Source: Wolfiporia cocos
Lineage: Eukaryota; Basidiomycota; Agaricomycetes; Polyporales; Phaeolaceae
Direction: 5' to 3'
Length of the DNA stretch: 64,000 nt
Assembly: GCA_029448655.1 (NCBI GenBank)
Contig: JACCLO010000029.1
Location: forward strand, 86,239 to 150,238
Shown: positions 34,271 through 44,580 of the stretch, one piece after another
Position numbering within the stretch: position 1 is the stretch's first letter
Layout: each line of letters begins with the position of its first letter
Position numbers and translations under genes: made by a program
Notes under the pieces: model-generated
What the model was told of the DNA's origin: nothing
The model's input: the letters and a program-made list of their open reading frames with translations, nothing else
Databases searched by the model: none

Positions 34271-35233
34271 TGTCACAGATTCTGAAAAGAGGTACCCCCC
34301 CCCTGTCTCAAACCCACGTTCTTGGGTAGTACCCCATCATGTGTCTTTGTATGGACTTAGCAGTGTAGCGTAATGGTACAGGTCGCCCCACCCATAGATG
34401 GTCACATGGTCAGTAGCTTAGATACTACAGCACATGACTTAGGTAGCACTCAGCAATACGCACAGACCCTGCCTTTAGGGTGGGTCTCTAGTATACAGTG
34501 ACAGTGTTCCTCATGTACTTAAGCTGTGACACTCTGGGGCTTACTCCCCAGAGTGTCACAGATATATTACTGTTGAATTCACCCTCACTATAGCTTTATG
34601 AGCACTGCTGTACATGCATGTGCCCCTCTACACTATGGTATTCCTCTCCCCTTCGTCCTGTAGTTACTGTAACAACCCTGCACCACTCGTCGATCAGCGC
34701 CCTTAGGGTAGGCGCACGTGCCTCTACCCATAACATGGTCACACTTTCATTACATACTCATGACTAGTTACTGTTATGCCTGACCTCATAGTTACTGCGC
34801 ACAGATCAGCACTTCAGGGTAGACACACTAGCGTACACGCAGATGTATATAAAGTATGACAAATGAGGCCTTATGCCTCATTCTTAGGATTTTCGGCAAT
34901 TGGGCCTAACCAGCCCCTTTCATTCTCTATGGCTATGGGCCACTCTGCTGTGCTGCTCATCTGACTTGACTGGACAAATGCCACAACCCCTAGCTGTCAT
35001 CCCTCTAACTGAGCACCCAGAGTCAACGACAATACTAGGACACGCCAGCAGGCATATACGAGATCCCCAGCAGGGCCAGTCCCACAGACACAGGGTATGT
35101 CTGTGTCACAGAGCTGTTATTCTCGATGATGAGGCTTGTCCTCTCTTTACTCCAAGTCTTATGCATGCTAGTCCAAGGGTTCTGCTCTATGTGACAACTC
35201 TAGATGACGGTACACCCTTGGCATTTTGTGTCA
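34271..35233 (+). repeat. Solo LTR interrupted by a younger solo LTR
   Basis: It starts TGTCACAGATTCTG and ends TTTTGTGTCA, with TSD GTGTG at 34,266-34,270 and 35,234-35,238. The insert at 34,554 cuts it directly after the palindrome CTCTGGGG/CCCCAGAG (34,532-34,553). Without the insert it is about 400 bp. Confidence 0.85.
34554..35108 (+). repeat. Nested solo LTR (555 bp)
   Basis: It starts TGTCACAGATAT and ends TCTGTGTCA, with TSD CAGAG at 34,549-34,553 and 35,109-35,113. It belongs to the roughly 555-bp family also seen at 38,587, 39,730 and 43,632. TATATAAAG is followed by AATGAGG/CCTCATT. Confidence 0.88.
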
Positions 35234-35605
35234 GTGTGAGCTCACACATGAGAGGGTCTGGCTCATAACTTGAGGTTAATGTCCCAGCGAGTTTGCATGG
35301 CATTTATAAACTCTGCTGTGGCTGGTGCACTGATGCTGTGGATGGGTGCTTAGTGCACACCACACCATGCACAAGTTAACTACTAGAGGGGCAATGCAGG
35401 TATGCGCACAAGCTTTAGTCTTATTACTAGCATATATACTTGTAACCAATTGTATTTATGGATTGTGTTTGGCAGCAACCTCGCACATTAGTCACTGGCA
35501 TAGTGTGGTGGCTAACATGAGCTTCTATGTCCTCTACCCACTCTATTGTGGAGCACACAACTTGGAGTGCACATCAGATGAAACATGGCTCTGCAATTGT
35601 CCTCT

Positions 35606-36208
35606 TGTCACCAGAAACTCCACCCCTAGGATATACGCTAATGCTAGGCTAGCGCTAGGGAGATGCACATGCATAGGTAGATAAGCATTCACTTATCTTA
35701 TCTCAATATGGTCACATGTCATCACTGAGTAGTTACAGCATTACCTAGTCATGTGAGACACAGTCACAGTATGCACAGGCCACGCCATTAGGTCAGGCCT
35801 TGTAGCTACAGTACGTAGCATCTCCATGTATATAAGTAGGTAGAATCTGAGGATTACTCCTCAGTTCTACTCTTCTCGGCCTAGGGGGCATGTCCCCTGG
35901 GAACCTCTCAACCCTCTGCTGCATGTGCGTGTGAGCCAGCGGACTGCTCTGCAACAAGCCTGCTGCATCCTACTTGGACATGGGGGTCTCTATTTATTGC
36001 ATCTCCTAGTTTTGTCTTTAGCCTGCTAGTCTGGGGGCATACCGGTACACTCATGGGTCAGTACCTCGGGCTTCATGGCAGGTCGTCTCAATAGACAAGC
36101 CATCCTGTTCTCCCCTACAAGGATGGGTAGCCTTTAGGCCTAGGTTAGAAGGTATAGAGGCATCCCCACTAGCATGGGTAGCATGGTCACAAGTATGTTC
36201 CCGTGTCA
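35606..36208 (+). repeat. Solo LTR (603 bp) inside the MULE
   Basis: It starts TGTCACCAG and ends TTCCCGTGTCA, with TSD CCTCT at 35,601-35,605 and 36,209-36,213. TATATAAG is followed by CTGAGG/CCTCAG and TTCTACTCTTC. It is the same family as 17,434-18,052. Confidence 0.88.
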
Positions 36209-36381
36209 CCTCTGCTGCTCAATAATCTCGGCTGCCTGGTGCAACTTGTGTATAGCATATTCTATGTCTGTTTGGTCTTGATTGTCAGGCTAGGATGTGA
36301 AGGTGAGTATATCTCTATTTTACTTGTTATATACATACTGCAAACCCACTGCCGCTGCCAGCTCATGTGCGCAGCAATCCA

Positions 36382-38341
36382 TCACGACCAGTTGGTGGGC
36401 CCTTTTGAGGCGAGGAGAGTATCTGAAATGTGATAACAAACTGGTGAGTCTCTCACTTTTGGCTCAATGATCTGCTGAAGTACTGGCAATGACACTACAG
36501 GGGCCTCTTTGGTGTCGGAATCTTGAAGCATGATTGGATCGTCCCAGCTGCCAGATGGTGTCAGCACCAGAACATGGGGCATTCACTCCATCCATGCATG
36601 ATCTCTGGTAGACTCCGGTGGAGGTGCGACTATGCCATTCACCATGACGGTGTAGAATGGCTGAACATGGAGCCACTGCACTGTGACCCACCACGATGAT
36701 GGTATAGGTGTGGAAACTTCTTGCACAAGGTGCTTGTAGAGAAGGTACACATGATATTTCTGAGCTCCACAGTTGCATGTCCACGTCATAATGTCTGTAT
36801 TGTAGATGCTGTTAATTGGAGTCTGAGCAAGATGTTCCCGTGACCTTCTGAAGGCTTCTTGCATATGGGTAAGTGATCATGAATGCCCTTCACAATGCTT
36901 TGTAATGATCTGTGCAAGGGTCAGTTGATATGGCGGGAGCACTTTTGTGATGATTGCATGCATGGTGAGATCAATGGGCAGGTGATTATAGCAGTGCAGA
37001 ACTAGCTGCTTGAGATTCTGCCAGAGCACCTCAACCATCATTGTTATACACTTGCATGGTATGCTTGATGTGTACACCACATGCACCCAGAGACACCAGC
37101 AATCATGCGAGTACCAGGAGCTCCAGAGGTAAGCTCATACCTCATGAAGATTATTGAGTTTATAGTGTTGATACATCTCATCAATAGCATCTTGTCGAAT
37201 GTCCTTGGATGTTCAGCTCTGCCCATGCCATTTAGGGAGAAAATGGTGCTGTGATGCATGCTTTGTGAAAAGCTAGAGGATAGGCAGTCGGTGTGGTGTC
37301 AGGCAAAAGACATAGCCAGGCTTTGCTTGCTTCATTGTGCTGATTGCTCTGTCATCACAAGGTGAGCTTTCTTGGAGCTCTTCAAGTGCTTCTGCAAACT
37401 CCTCAACCTGATGCTGCAGATCATCTAGGTCTCAATCCCACTCAGCATCATTCCAATTGTCATGTTTATGACCTATCCAGCCCATTTCTTCATCACTTTC
37501 ATCTGCATGTAGATCAGGTGGGAGTATGCCCTGGCCACTCAGGTGTTCAATGTCAAAGTCTTTGGCATCTTCGGTTTCACTCTTCACAGCAGGATGGCCT
37601 GCCGGGATGGGCTTGAGTCTAAGTGGGGGCAGTGACAGGTGATGACAGATGGATACCCATCAATGAGAAGCCGGATGCGATGGAGAGGCTTCACAGGAGG
37701 GGCAGGTAGCTAGTACATATAATATGAATTAATGAGAATAAAGTCCCATTCCACAATGTTGGAAATAAACAAACGACTGAGCCTGTCTGTTGCAGGTATG
37801 GTATGAAGTTAGCTTTGATGTAAGAGAACTCATGGCAAGCTTCATTGACATCATAGAATGCAGGTGTCTCCTTGTTCTTTGCTAAGCACTGTTTCACTGC
37901 ATGGAGTGCATGCCAGAAACATAGCTGATGTTTTGCCTGTGGCCATGTGTTCCTCATTGCATTGATTTCTGACCAATCCTTGTCTGATAATGTATATTCT
38001 GGGTTGACACCAAGGTCCTTCAGCTCACCAAGAAATCTCTCAAGCACAACTTGCTTGACACCCTTATCGGCTTCCTTGTTTGTCGATATCAGTAAGAACA
38101 CAAGTGGAATACCCAACCCATGTGCATCTGCAACTGCACCAAACAGTCCAAAATTGGTCCTGTTTGTGTTCCCTAGACAGATTCAATCTCAGTAATTTAC
38201 TTACGTAGCAAGCTTGCATAGCACACACACATGTTGAATCCATTGCAAGCTCCTGTGTATTGGAGGCCCACTCCTCAATAAAATCTGTGACTTAGAAGGC
38301 AACTGCCTGAGTGCTGGGCTCAGCTTGCACATCTAGCAGAG
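36382..38341 (-). pseudogene. MULE transposase, C-terminal two-thirds
   Basis: Reading leftwards from 38,341, WASNTQELAMDST carries the first catalytic Asp. A probable intron follows, then NTNRTNFGLFGAVADAHGLG, and 37,691-38,116 continues with LSDKDWSEINAMRNTWPQAK and HQLCFWHALHAVKQCL, the MULE DDE region. Further left, MVEVLWQNLKQLVLHCYNHL (near 36,990-37,050) and a SWIM-like WTCNCGAQKYHVYLLYKHLV (near 36,720-36,790) follow in the expected order. In the finger the third Cys appears to be Tyr. Several frame changes not explained by introns make it a pseudogene. It would cut and rejoin the element's TIRs. Confidence 0.75.
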
Positions 38342-39274
38342 TGACACAGACTCACCAGTCTGTGGGACCGGCCCACAGGCCGGGGACAATCCCCCAAAGC
38401 CAGTGCATCAGTGCACATCCTAAGCCAATGGGTATGCAGGCAAGGCCCTTGGCTAAGGTACCACCCAGACGGGCAAGGTGAGGAGGGAGAGACCCAGGCA
38501 GACTGGCACACACACAGATGAGGTGGTGAGAGAGGGGCTACAGCCCAGACATCAAGAATCTTAGAGATGGGGAGTAAGCCCCATCTTGTCACGGTTTTAT
38601 ACCACAAGATATTGACCCTACATCCCTCGCTTTAGGTCTCTTGGGGTTCCACTGAGCGCACGGTCTCCTCATACCTCTAGTTACCTCCACGTCAACCATC
38701 TCACATAGTACATCACGTTACCTGGTAGATAGTGCCTATGATGGGCACACATTCCGTCACCCGCATTATAACATCACAGTATGTACATCATATGGTCATG
38801 GTAGCACATGATCCCTTAGTTATGGCACACAGGCCATTACATTAAGGTAGTCATAGCATACTGATCCATGTACATAAATACACCGGGATGAGGTCTTACA
38901 ACCTCATCCTTTAGATTCTCGATGTTGGGCTATGCCCCTTTCTTCATACTGTCTGAGGGTGCACACCAGTCTTACTGCTGAGTTATTCACTTGCTCATCT
39001 GGGATGCACCATTGGCAACACATGTCGCCACCTCAGCAATGAGGTCACCCTGGTCACCACTGCATTCCTCTGATGGTACCCTTGTGGATGTGTTGGATTC
39101 CCCGGCAGGGCTGGTCCCACAGACCTATGTAAGTCTGTGTCACATCTCTCTACCCTTTAAGTATGTACATGGGAGCGCAACATGTCTACCCTTAAGTGCT
39201 GGCCTGTGTGCAGCACCATCCTAACGGCTGAGGTAAGAGAGTATGTAAGCGAGCATGTAACTACTGTAGTGACA
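38342..39274 (-). repeat. LTR on the minus strand, interrupted by a solo LTR
   Basis: It starts on the plus strand with TGACACAGACTCACCAGTC. It continues past the insert at 38,587-39,142 (the palindrome GATGGGG/CCCCATC spans the site) and may end near 39,274, where the minus strand begins TGTCACTACAG. I could not confirm a TSD for it. Confidence 0.55.
38587..39142 (+). repeat. Solo LTR (556 bp)
   Basis: It starts TGTCACGG and ends TCTGTGTCA, with TSD CATCT at 38,582-38,586 and 39,143-39,147. The palindrome GGATGAGGT/ACCTCATCC lies at 38,886-38,909 after a TACATAAATA box. Confidence 0.88.
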
Positions 39275-40324
39275 GGGAGTGACCATAATGTGAGTGATGC
39301 ATGGGTGCGCACTACCCCGGAGTGCCTATCTACGGGGTCAGGTGGTCATTGCCAGAGCGCCATTACTGGCATCTCTATCCCTATGCCACATGACTCAGCA
39401 CCATTACTGGTGCCTTGTCATCTATGCTTACCCCTATGCTTACGTTTACGTGCATGGACTCTGGGGCTTTTGGGCAAGCTCTTAGGTACTGGTGCACCCA
39501 CATGTACTTATGCACTGGCATGAGGACTTACATCCTCATGTCTAGCATTCTTGACATTAGGGTAATGACACCCTCTTTCATGCTGTCTACTGGGCTGCCA
39601 CTCTGCTCTTAGTTCACGACATGCTAGTCTGGGGATGTCAGACCTTGCCAACCCGCCATACTGCCAACAAGACTGCTCGTTGCCCTGCCTTCCCTTGACG
39701 CCATGGGGCCTGGGACCTGTCATGGTCTATGTCACAGAATGCCCAGAGGGGCATTCCTAGGACAATTCACTCCTCGCTATCACAGTATGGGCACTGCTAT
39801 GTGCACGCGTGCCCCTCTCTGCTTAGTTACTTCACATCATCCCTTGATGCCAGTAGAATCACCTGACCCAGTAGATTAGTGCTAGTCAGGCAGCACACGT
39901 ATCAGGTACTCACGTTCATGGTCACCACTGTAGTCACATGTAGCATTACAGTCACCCTTAGTTACGGCGCACAGGCCTGTACTTTAGGGCATCCCTACAT
40001 ATGCTCCTGTCATGTACTTAAGTAGATGACAGATGGGGCTTATCCCCATCTTTTGGATTTTCAGCAATGGGCTTAGGCCCCTCTCTTGCATCTTGCTGTG
40101 GGTCTGCACCAGTCATACTACTGAGTTCTCTACTCGCTCATCTGGGGGCTTGCCTTCGTAGGCATAAGGTGACTCTGTTTAACCCTGCATAACTTGGGTG
40201 GCACCTCGATAGGTGTGTAGGGTTCCCAGCAGGGCCAGTCCCACAGACATTTGTGAGTCTGTGTCAGTCTATTGGAGATATTCCCTGGCTATGGGCCAGT
40301 CCCACAGATGGTACATCTGTATCA
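39275..40324 (+). repeat. Older LTR remnant hosting a solo LTR
   Basis: Its 3' half is recognisable: a weak TATA region, ATGAGGA/TCCTCAT near 39,520-39,540, and an end CTGTATCA at 40,324. The start is not clear. It is cut at 39,729. Confidence 0.45.
39730..40266 (+). repeat. Solo LTR (537 bp)
   Basis: It starts TGTCACAGAATG and ends TCTGTGTCA, with TSD GTCTA at 39,725-39,729 and 40,267-40,271. The palindrome AGATGGGG/CCCCATCT is at 40,031-40,051. Confidence 0.88.
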
Positions 40325-40740
40325 GCATGCATGCTCCTGATCATCAAGTTGAAGATCATCATCTCCAATGTTGATCTGGGCCTTGAGCTCAAATGGCCCT
40401 ACAATCTTACCCATCACTGTCTCCATAAACTCCTTCAACAACATAACATCAGTCTCAGCTTCATCATCTTCCTCATCATTGAGAGCCTTCCACTTTGTGT
40501 GTCTTTGTTCATTTTCCTTGTACATGCACTCTCAGCTTTTTTGCATGGCCTTCTAGGCAGGTCTTAGACATCATGGGTAATGTATGCAGGCATGCAGGAT
40601 GGAAGGAGGTCACTGGCTAATGTTGCCACAAGTCTTGCCTGCTTACAATTTCCTGCTGATTCATCACTTATAATTTTTATCTAAATGTGAGAAAATACTC
40701 TGAGCGTGAGAACAATTATCGCTCTATTACTTTCAGTTAA
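40325..40740 (-). pseudogene. Probable N-terminal exon of the MULE gene
   Basis: A minus-strand open frame (40,322-40,525) reads MYKENEQRHTKWKALNDEED and continues acidic and helical (VMLLKEFMETVMGKIVGPFE). It lies inside the right TIR, upstream of the transposase in transcription order and beyond the nested LTRs. This placement is the reason for the call; no domain is recognisable. Confidence 0.4.
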
Positions 40741-40854
40741 AGGTCGGCATGGTGCATGCTAAGCGCCCATCTGCAGTGTCGGTGCACCAGCCACAGTGGA
40801 ATATGAAAAGGTCATGCAAACTTGCTGGGACATTAACCTCAAGTCTGGCTCATA

Positions 40855-41075
40855 TTGGATGTCAAGGTGCACTTGTGGGTGTGGCCCTTACCCTTGCTGC
40901 CCAATGGGACCAAGAATGGCTGTGGTGTGGGGGCGGAGACGGCAGAGAAGGTCAAGGAGATGTCTCAGACACTATCCTGTGCAGTGCCCAGGCACACTTA
41001 ATCTTGTTTCCAGTGCTGGGTGGAGGTGGGGGCAGAGGTGAGGTCGGACACAAGGCAGTGCACTCAGTCTCACAG
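40855..41075. other. Host sequence between the MULE and a solo LTR
   Basis: A plus-strand frame with Gly- and Arg-rich content runs through, but nothing in it is recognisable. The last five bases (CACAG) are the TSD of the next LTR. Confidence 0.25.
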
Positions 41076-41543
41076 TGTCACAAATTTTGAGGCTAGGCAC
41101 CTGGCTGGGCATTTACTCAGGATTTGCCCTCTGCGTGGGTCGAACGCATTGACTGATGCACAGGAAGTCACGTGACATGGAGATTAGATAAGGAGTCGTT
41201 GATTAGGGATTGCGGACCGTCCTCCCCGCCGGGCCGCTCACATGATGTAGTTGTAGATGACACCTTATGGCATGACGATCGCGACGTCGTGCATGGCCCC
41301 CTTTAGGGTGGGCCGCGACTCAGTAGTTACGCCATCTCTACATGTATATATACTACGTCATCTGAGGGTTACACCTCAGACTTGTTCTTCTCGATGTATG
41401 GGTGATAGCCCTCCTCTCTTGATCACTACAGCATGCTGCCTGACTCCGCCTCGCCTTGTCTCAACAACTCGGCGTTGTACCCTGGGTCTTAGTACTTATA
41501 GGGGTAGGACAGGGATAGAGGTATGCCAGTCAAGTTTGTGTCA
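41076..41543 (+). repeat. Solo LTR (468 bp)
   Basis: It starts TGTCACAAATTTTG and ends CAAGTTTGTGTCA, with TSD CACAG at 41,071-41,075 and 41,544-41,548. TATATATA is followed by TCTGAGG/CCTCAGA (41,361-41,380) and CTTGTTCTTC. Confidence 0.88.
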
Positions 41544-41590
41544 CACAGCATTTCAGTACAATGTACAATACAATCATACAAATGATAGCA

Positions 41591-41887
41591 TCACTTCATG
41601 AGGATTGTTTTAGCTGAGCTATATGCAGGTGCAATATGATGCAGGCAAGCACCTGGGCATGATAAATTCACTGTGGCAATCCAGTGTTGGAACATCCAGG
41701 CAAGTGCGTATCCGATTGCCGGCTGGGTATACCATGCAGTGACACTAGCATACTTGAACAAGTCAGAAAGATGTGCCTTAGAGATAAGGGTACCCCTTAT
41801 TATTGTAGAATTTAGGCTGTACATGCTTTGCATGTTTGCCTCCCCGCCCCAAGGATGAGACAAACCACTGTCCAACATTGTTGTTTC
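41591..41887 (-). other. Unrecognised coding-like segment
   Basis: A minus-strand frame of roughly 95 codons outside the MITE reads like real protein (AHLSDLFKYASVTAWYTQPA). It enters from the hAT MITE site and stops at 41,591. I recognise no family. It may be an exon of a gene cut by the MITE. Confidence 0.3.
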
Positions 41888-42746
41888 TAGTGATGTGCCA
41901 GGCCCAGCCTGGCTCAAAAGCCCTGGCTTTGGCCTGGCTTGGACAGCCCACAGCTTTTCAAAACCTCAGGCTGGGCCCTCATTGACGGCTCACGGCTTGG
42001 CCCAGCCTAGGCCCCGGCTCGACCATGGCCTACTACTGCTAAGATAATCATCACTTTAGCTTCAGAGCTTGAGATTCACCTTTGCCAAACCTTTCCCAGA
42101 TGAAATAGAACCTTGAATCCTCCTGTCACAGATTTAACTGGCAGTCCCAGACCAGTGTCTGTGGAGACATACGTCTAACACCCCTTAGCCAAAAGGGCCA
42201 CTATAACAGCTCAGCTGTTATAGGCAGGACACGCTATATGTGTAGTTCATATTCCCACGCTAGGCACTTATATTGCACCGTTGAGTATTTGGCTTAATAC
42301 TTGGCATGGTTGGCCTTTCTGGTATTATATGTGCCACCTGGGATTCCAACCCCAGATATTCCGTGACACCTCCAATCTATAGTAGGATTAAGTGTGAAAT
42401 AATCACTCACCAGTGCAGCATTCAGTAGCGTGCCTGCCATATGGGGAATCATATAGGCACCCGAAAGTGAGCGGCAGGCTTCAATGTTGAGGACTTGACT
42501 TTTCTGTAGTTTTAAATAAACAAGATAGGTGCACAATGATTGAGTTGAGCATATAACTGGCCTGTATGGGCTTATATTGTGCCTGCCAGATATTGTAGCC
42601 ATTAAGATCCCTAGGCCGGGGCTCAACAGCTTGGCCCGGCCTGGCCTGTATCTCAGGCCAGGCCCTGGGCCATCTCAAGCCATGCTGTAAAGCCCAGCTT
42701 GGCCCGGCCCGGCTCATGGCCCAAAGCTGGGCCTGGCACATCACTA
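41888..42746. mobile_element. hAT-type MITE copy 3, with a nested TRIM-type solo LTR
   Basis: Termini are TAGTGATGTGCCAGGC and GCCTGGCACATCACTA, with 8-bp TSD GTTGTTTC (41,880-41,887 and 42,747-42,754). It is 609 bp after removing the nested LTR and its TSD, and it aligns with copy 1 end to end. Confidence 0.88.
42124..42368 (-). repeat. TRIM-family solo LTR (245 bp)
   Basis: It starts TGTCACAGATTT and ends TTCCGTGACA on the plus strand, with TSD CCTCC at 42,119-42,123 and 42,369-42,373. It shares the CCAAAAGGGC, AACAGCTC and GTTCATATTCCCACGCT blocks with TRIM-1. A perfect CTATAACAGC/GCTGTTATAG palindrome marks the primer site. Confidence 0.8.
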
Positions 42747-42920
42747 GTTGTTTCTTGCACCGCTCACTTCGTTCGCTCTCTTTCACGCGATCCCGACGCT
42801 TGCTTCAACAATCCAGGTCCTAGTGGTGGCACCTGCTAGTGAAGCTTGCACCTATTCCATCCAATAGAGACTGGGAGGAGAGAGGGGGCAGGGCGGGGGA
42901 GGAGGGCTGCTCGAGGACGG

Positions 42921-43042
42921 GGCGCACGCTAAGCGCCCATCCGCAGTCAGCCACAGCGGAGTTCGAAAAGGCCATGCAAACTCGAAGTCCCTGATCTCTC
43001 GCTCTCGTTCTCTCGTGACGACGGGACATTATAAACTCAAGT
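42921..43042 (+). repeat. MULE terminal-repeat-like fragment
   Basis: The block CGCTAAGCGCCCATCCGCAG, then AGCCACAGCGGAGTT, CCATGCAAACTCG and GGGACATTATAAACTCAAGT repeats the right TIR of the MULE, with about 40 bp of extra sequence in the middle. No partner repeat was found. Confidence 0.5.
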
Positions 43043-43870
43043 GTAAGACCCTGCCATCATGTAGCAGGATTAACTACCCTTCAGCTAACACTCGTATCAG
43101 TGATAACGATAACGAAGAGGTCGCCACACCGAAATGGATCCGGGATACATATCTGGAGTCACAGTTCACCTGGAGTCTCTAAAGCTTATTCGCGAAGTCA
43201 AACAGCTGCTGCAGTGCCCGCCATGCGCGGCCGCTGACCAAGAGGAGCTTTGTGATTGGGTGCAACGACTCGATCATTGCAAGGTGCGCTCTCACTACCT
43301 GGAAACCTGTGTTGCGCTAACAGGCTGTCAAAGAATCTCTACGACTCGCTTCACTTTAAAGCGCCCCTTCTATCTCCTTTCGGCACACTGGACCTCTATC
43401 ACGACTACGTGTCTGTTTGGGATGATGCGTTTGCTCGGATGAAATCATCAAACGGCACAGTGCCGGATACCCCTGCACAGCCCCCACCGATCGAAGCCAC
43501 CACCAGTCAGGGTATAACCACCGCTGAGCGCAGGACTAGTCGCTCGGCACCGCGAAAGAAACTCGAAGAGGTGGTTTATGACCCCCCATGCGCCCAATGC
43601 GCTGCAACGCGGCGTGACTGTAGGGGCCCTGTGTCACAAACTTTCCTTAGAGGATACGTAACATCCCTCGCTGCAGGTATTATAGGCGCCGCTAGGTGCG
43701 CGCGCGCTTCCATGATCCTCAGCCACCTCCGCGTCTATCCAGGACTCCGTCTAGATCATATGACTGTAGGTTAGCGCTGTAGGGTAGCGCGCGCCTTAGG
43801 TACTCACGTTAGGGTCACACCGTCACATGTCGTTACAGGTAGTTACATTATCATGTGCCCTCTTAGTTAC

Positions 43871-44567
43871 TGTCACAGATTTGGGACATGCCACTATTTT
43901 TCCCGTATTTTTACCTATTTATCTGGTATTTCTACGACCTTGTAGACATTTACGCTGCTAAGCGCCCGTCTACACGTACACGCAACCAAACAACACGTAC
44001 ACAACACGGTATACGTCCACCTGTCATAACAACGCGTACATAACACGCTTGTACGCGTCAATGACTCAGCGGACTAACCTCCGGTGTCACGCGTCTTACT
44101 CATATCCCGATACCGGGCTATGTCAGTACAATTGGATAAGCGGCCCGCTCGTTATCACATGCCAATGCCCTTACGATTACTCATATCCCGATACCGGTAT
44201 ATAGTTATCACGTGCATGGCTTACTAACGTAGCAACGCCACTTCCACAACATGGACCTACGGTCCTAACAACGTTTCTTACTGGTGCGGCCATTACCGGC
44301 GCACATGGTCTACTGTAGTTTACGACTTAGCTGTATTAGTTATGTCTGCGCACAGACCGTCTTCATGTTTGGCTCCCTTACTGGTAACCAAACAATACAT
44401 GTATATAAGTAGGGCTATCGCTACGATAAGCCTTAGATTTGTTCTCTGCTATCGCATAGTCACATAACATCTCTACTGCGCCTACAAGTGTTCCCTCACC
44501 AGCTTCAACAACTCCCTTCAAGTCGTTATCAAGCTATAGTGTGAGTCCCACAACCTTGTTTGTGTCA
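43871..44567 (+). repeat. 5' LTR of Gypsy-D
   Basis: It starts TGTCACAG and ends TTTGTGTCA. A TATATAAG box at 44,402 precedes the self-primer (44,435-44,445) by 33 nt. Between them AGGGCT and AGCCTT can pair, with one G-U pair. It is the promoter of the element. Confidence 0.93.
44402..44445 (+). promoter_or_regulatory. Gypsy-D core promoter and self-primer
   Basis: The TATA box TATATAAG starts at 44,402. The 11-nt primer AGATTTGTTCT is at 44,435-44,445. If transcription starts about 30 nt after the box, as is usual, the primer is at the 5' end of the RNA, as in Tf1. Confidence 0.65.
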
Positions 44568-44569
44568 TA

Positions 44570-44580
44570 AGAACAAATCT
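44570..44580 (+). promoter_or_regulatory. Gypsy-D self-priming PBS
   Basis: AGAACAAATCT lies two nt after the 5' LTR and is the exact complement of AGATTTGTTCT in the LTR. It does not look like a tRNA 3'-end complement. Confidence 0.72.

Larger units (their letters stand above)
35268..40844 (-). mobile_element. MULE (Mutator-like) DNA transposon with nested LTRs
   Basis: Inverted terminal repeats of about 105 bp face each other at 35,268-35,375 and 40,741-40,844; the outer end reads ACTTGAGGTTAATGTCCC. A 10-bp TSD CTGGCTCATA flanks them (35,258-35,267 and 40,845-40,854). Between them on the minus strand are pieces of a MULE transposase and a SWIM-like finger. Solo LTRs at 35,606-36,208 and in 38,342-40,324 interrupt it. 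Confidence 0.78.

Noticed and set aside
33133..35233. Regularly spaced similar repeats that might suggest a CRISPR-like or tandem array
   Set aside because: They are separate solo LTRs of different families with their own 5-bp TSDs, not a repeat-spacer array. The host looks eukaryotic.
38342..40324. A single composite LTR element filling 38.3-40.3 kb
   Set aside because: The outer ends are in opposite orientations and their flanks (CAGAG and GCATG) do not match, so at least two independent LTRs are present.
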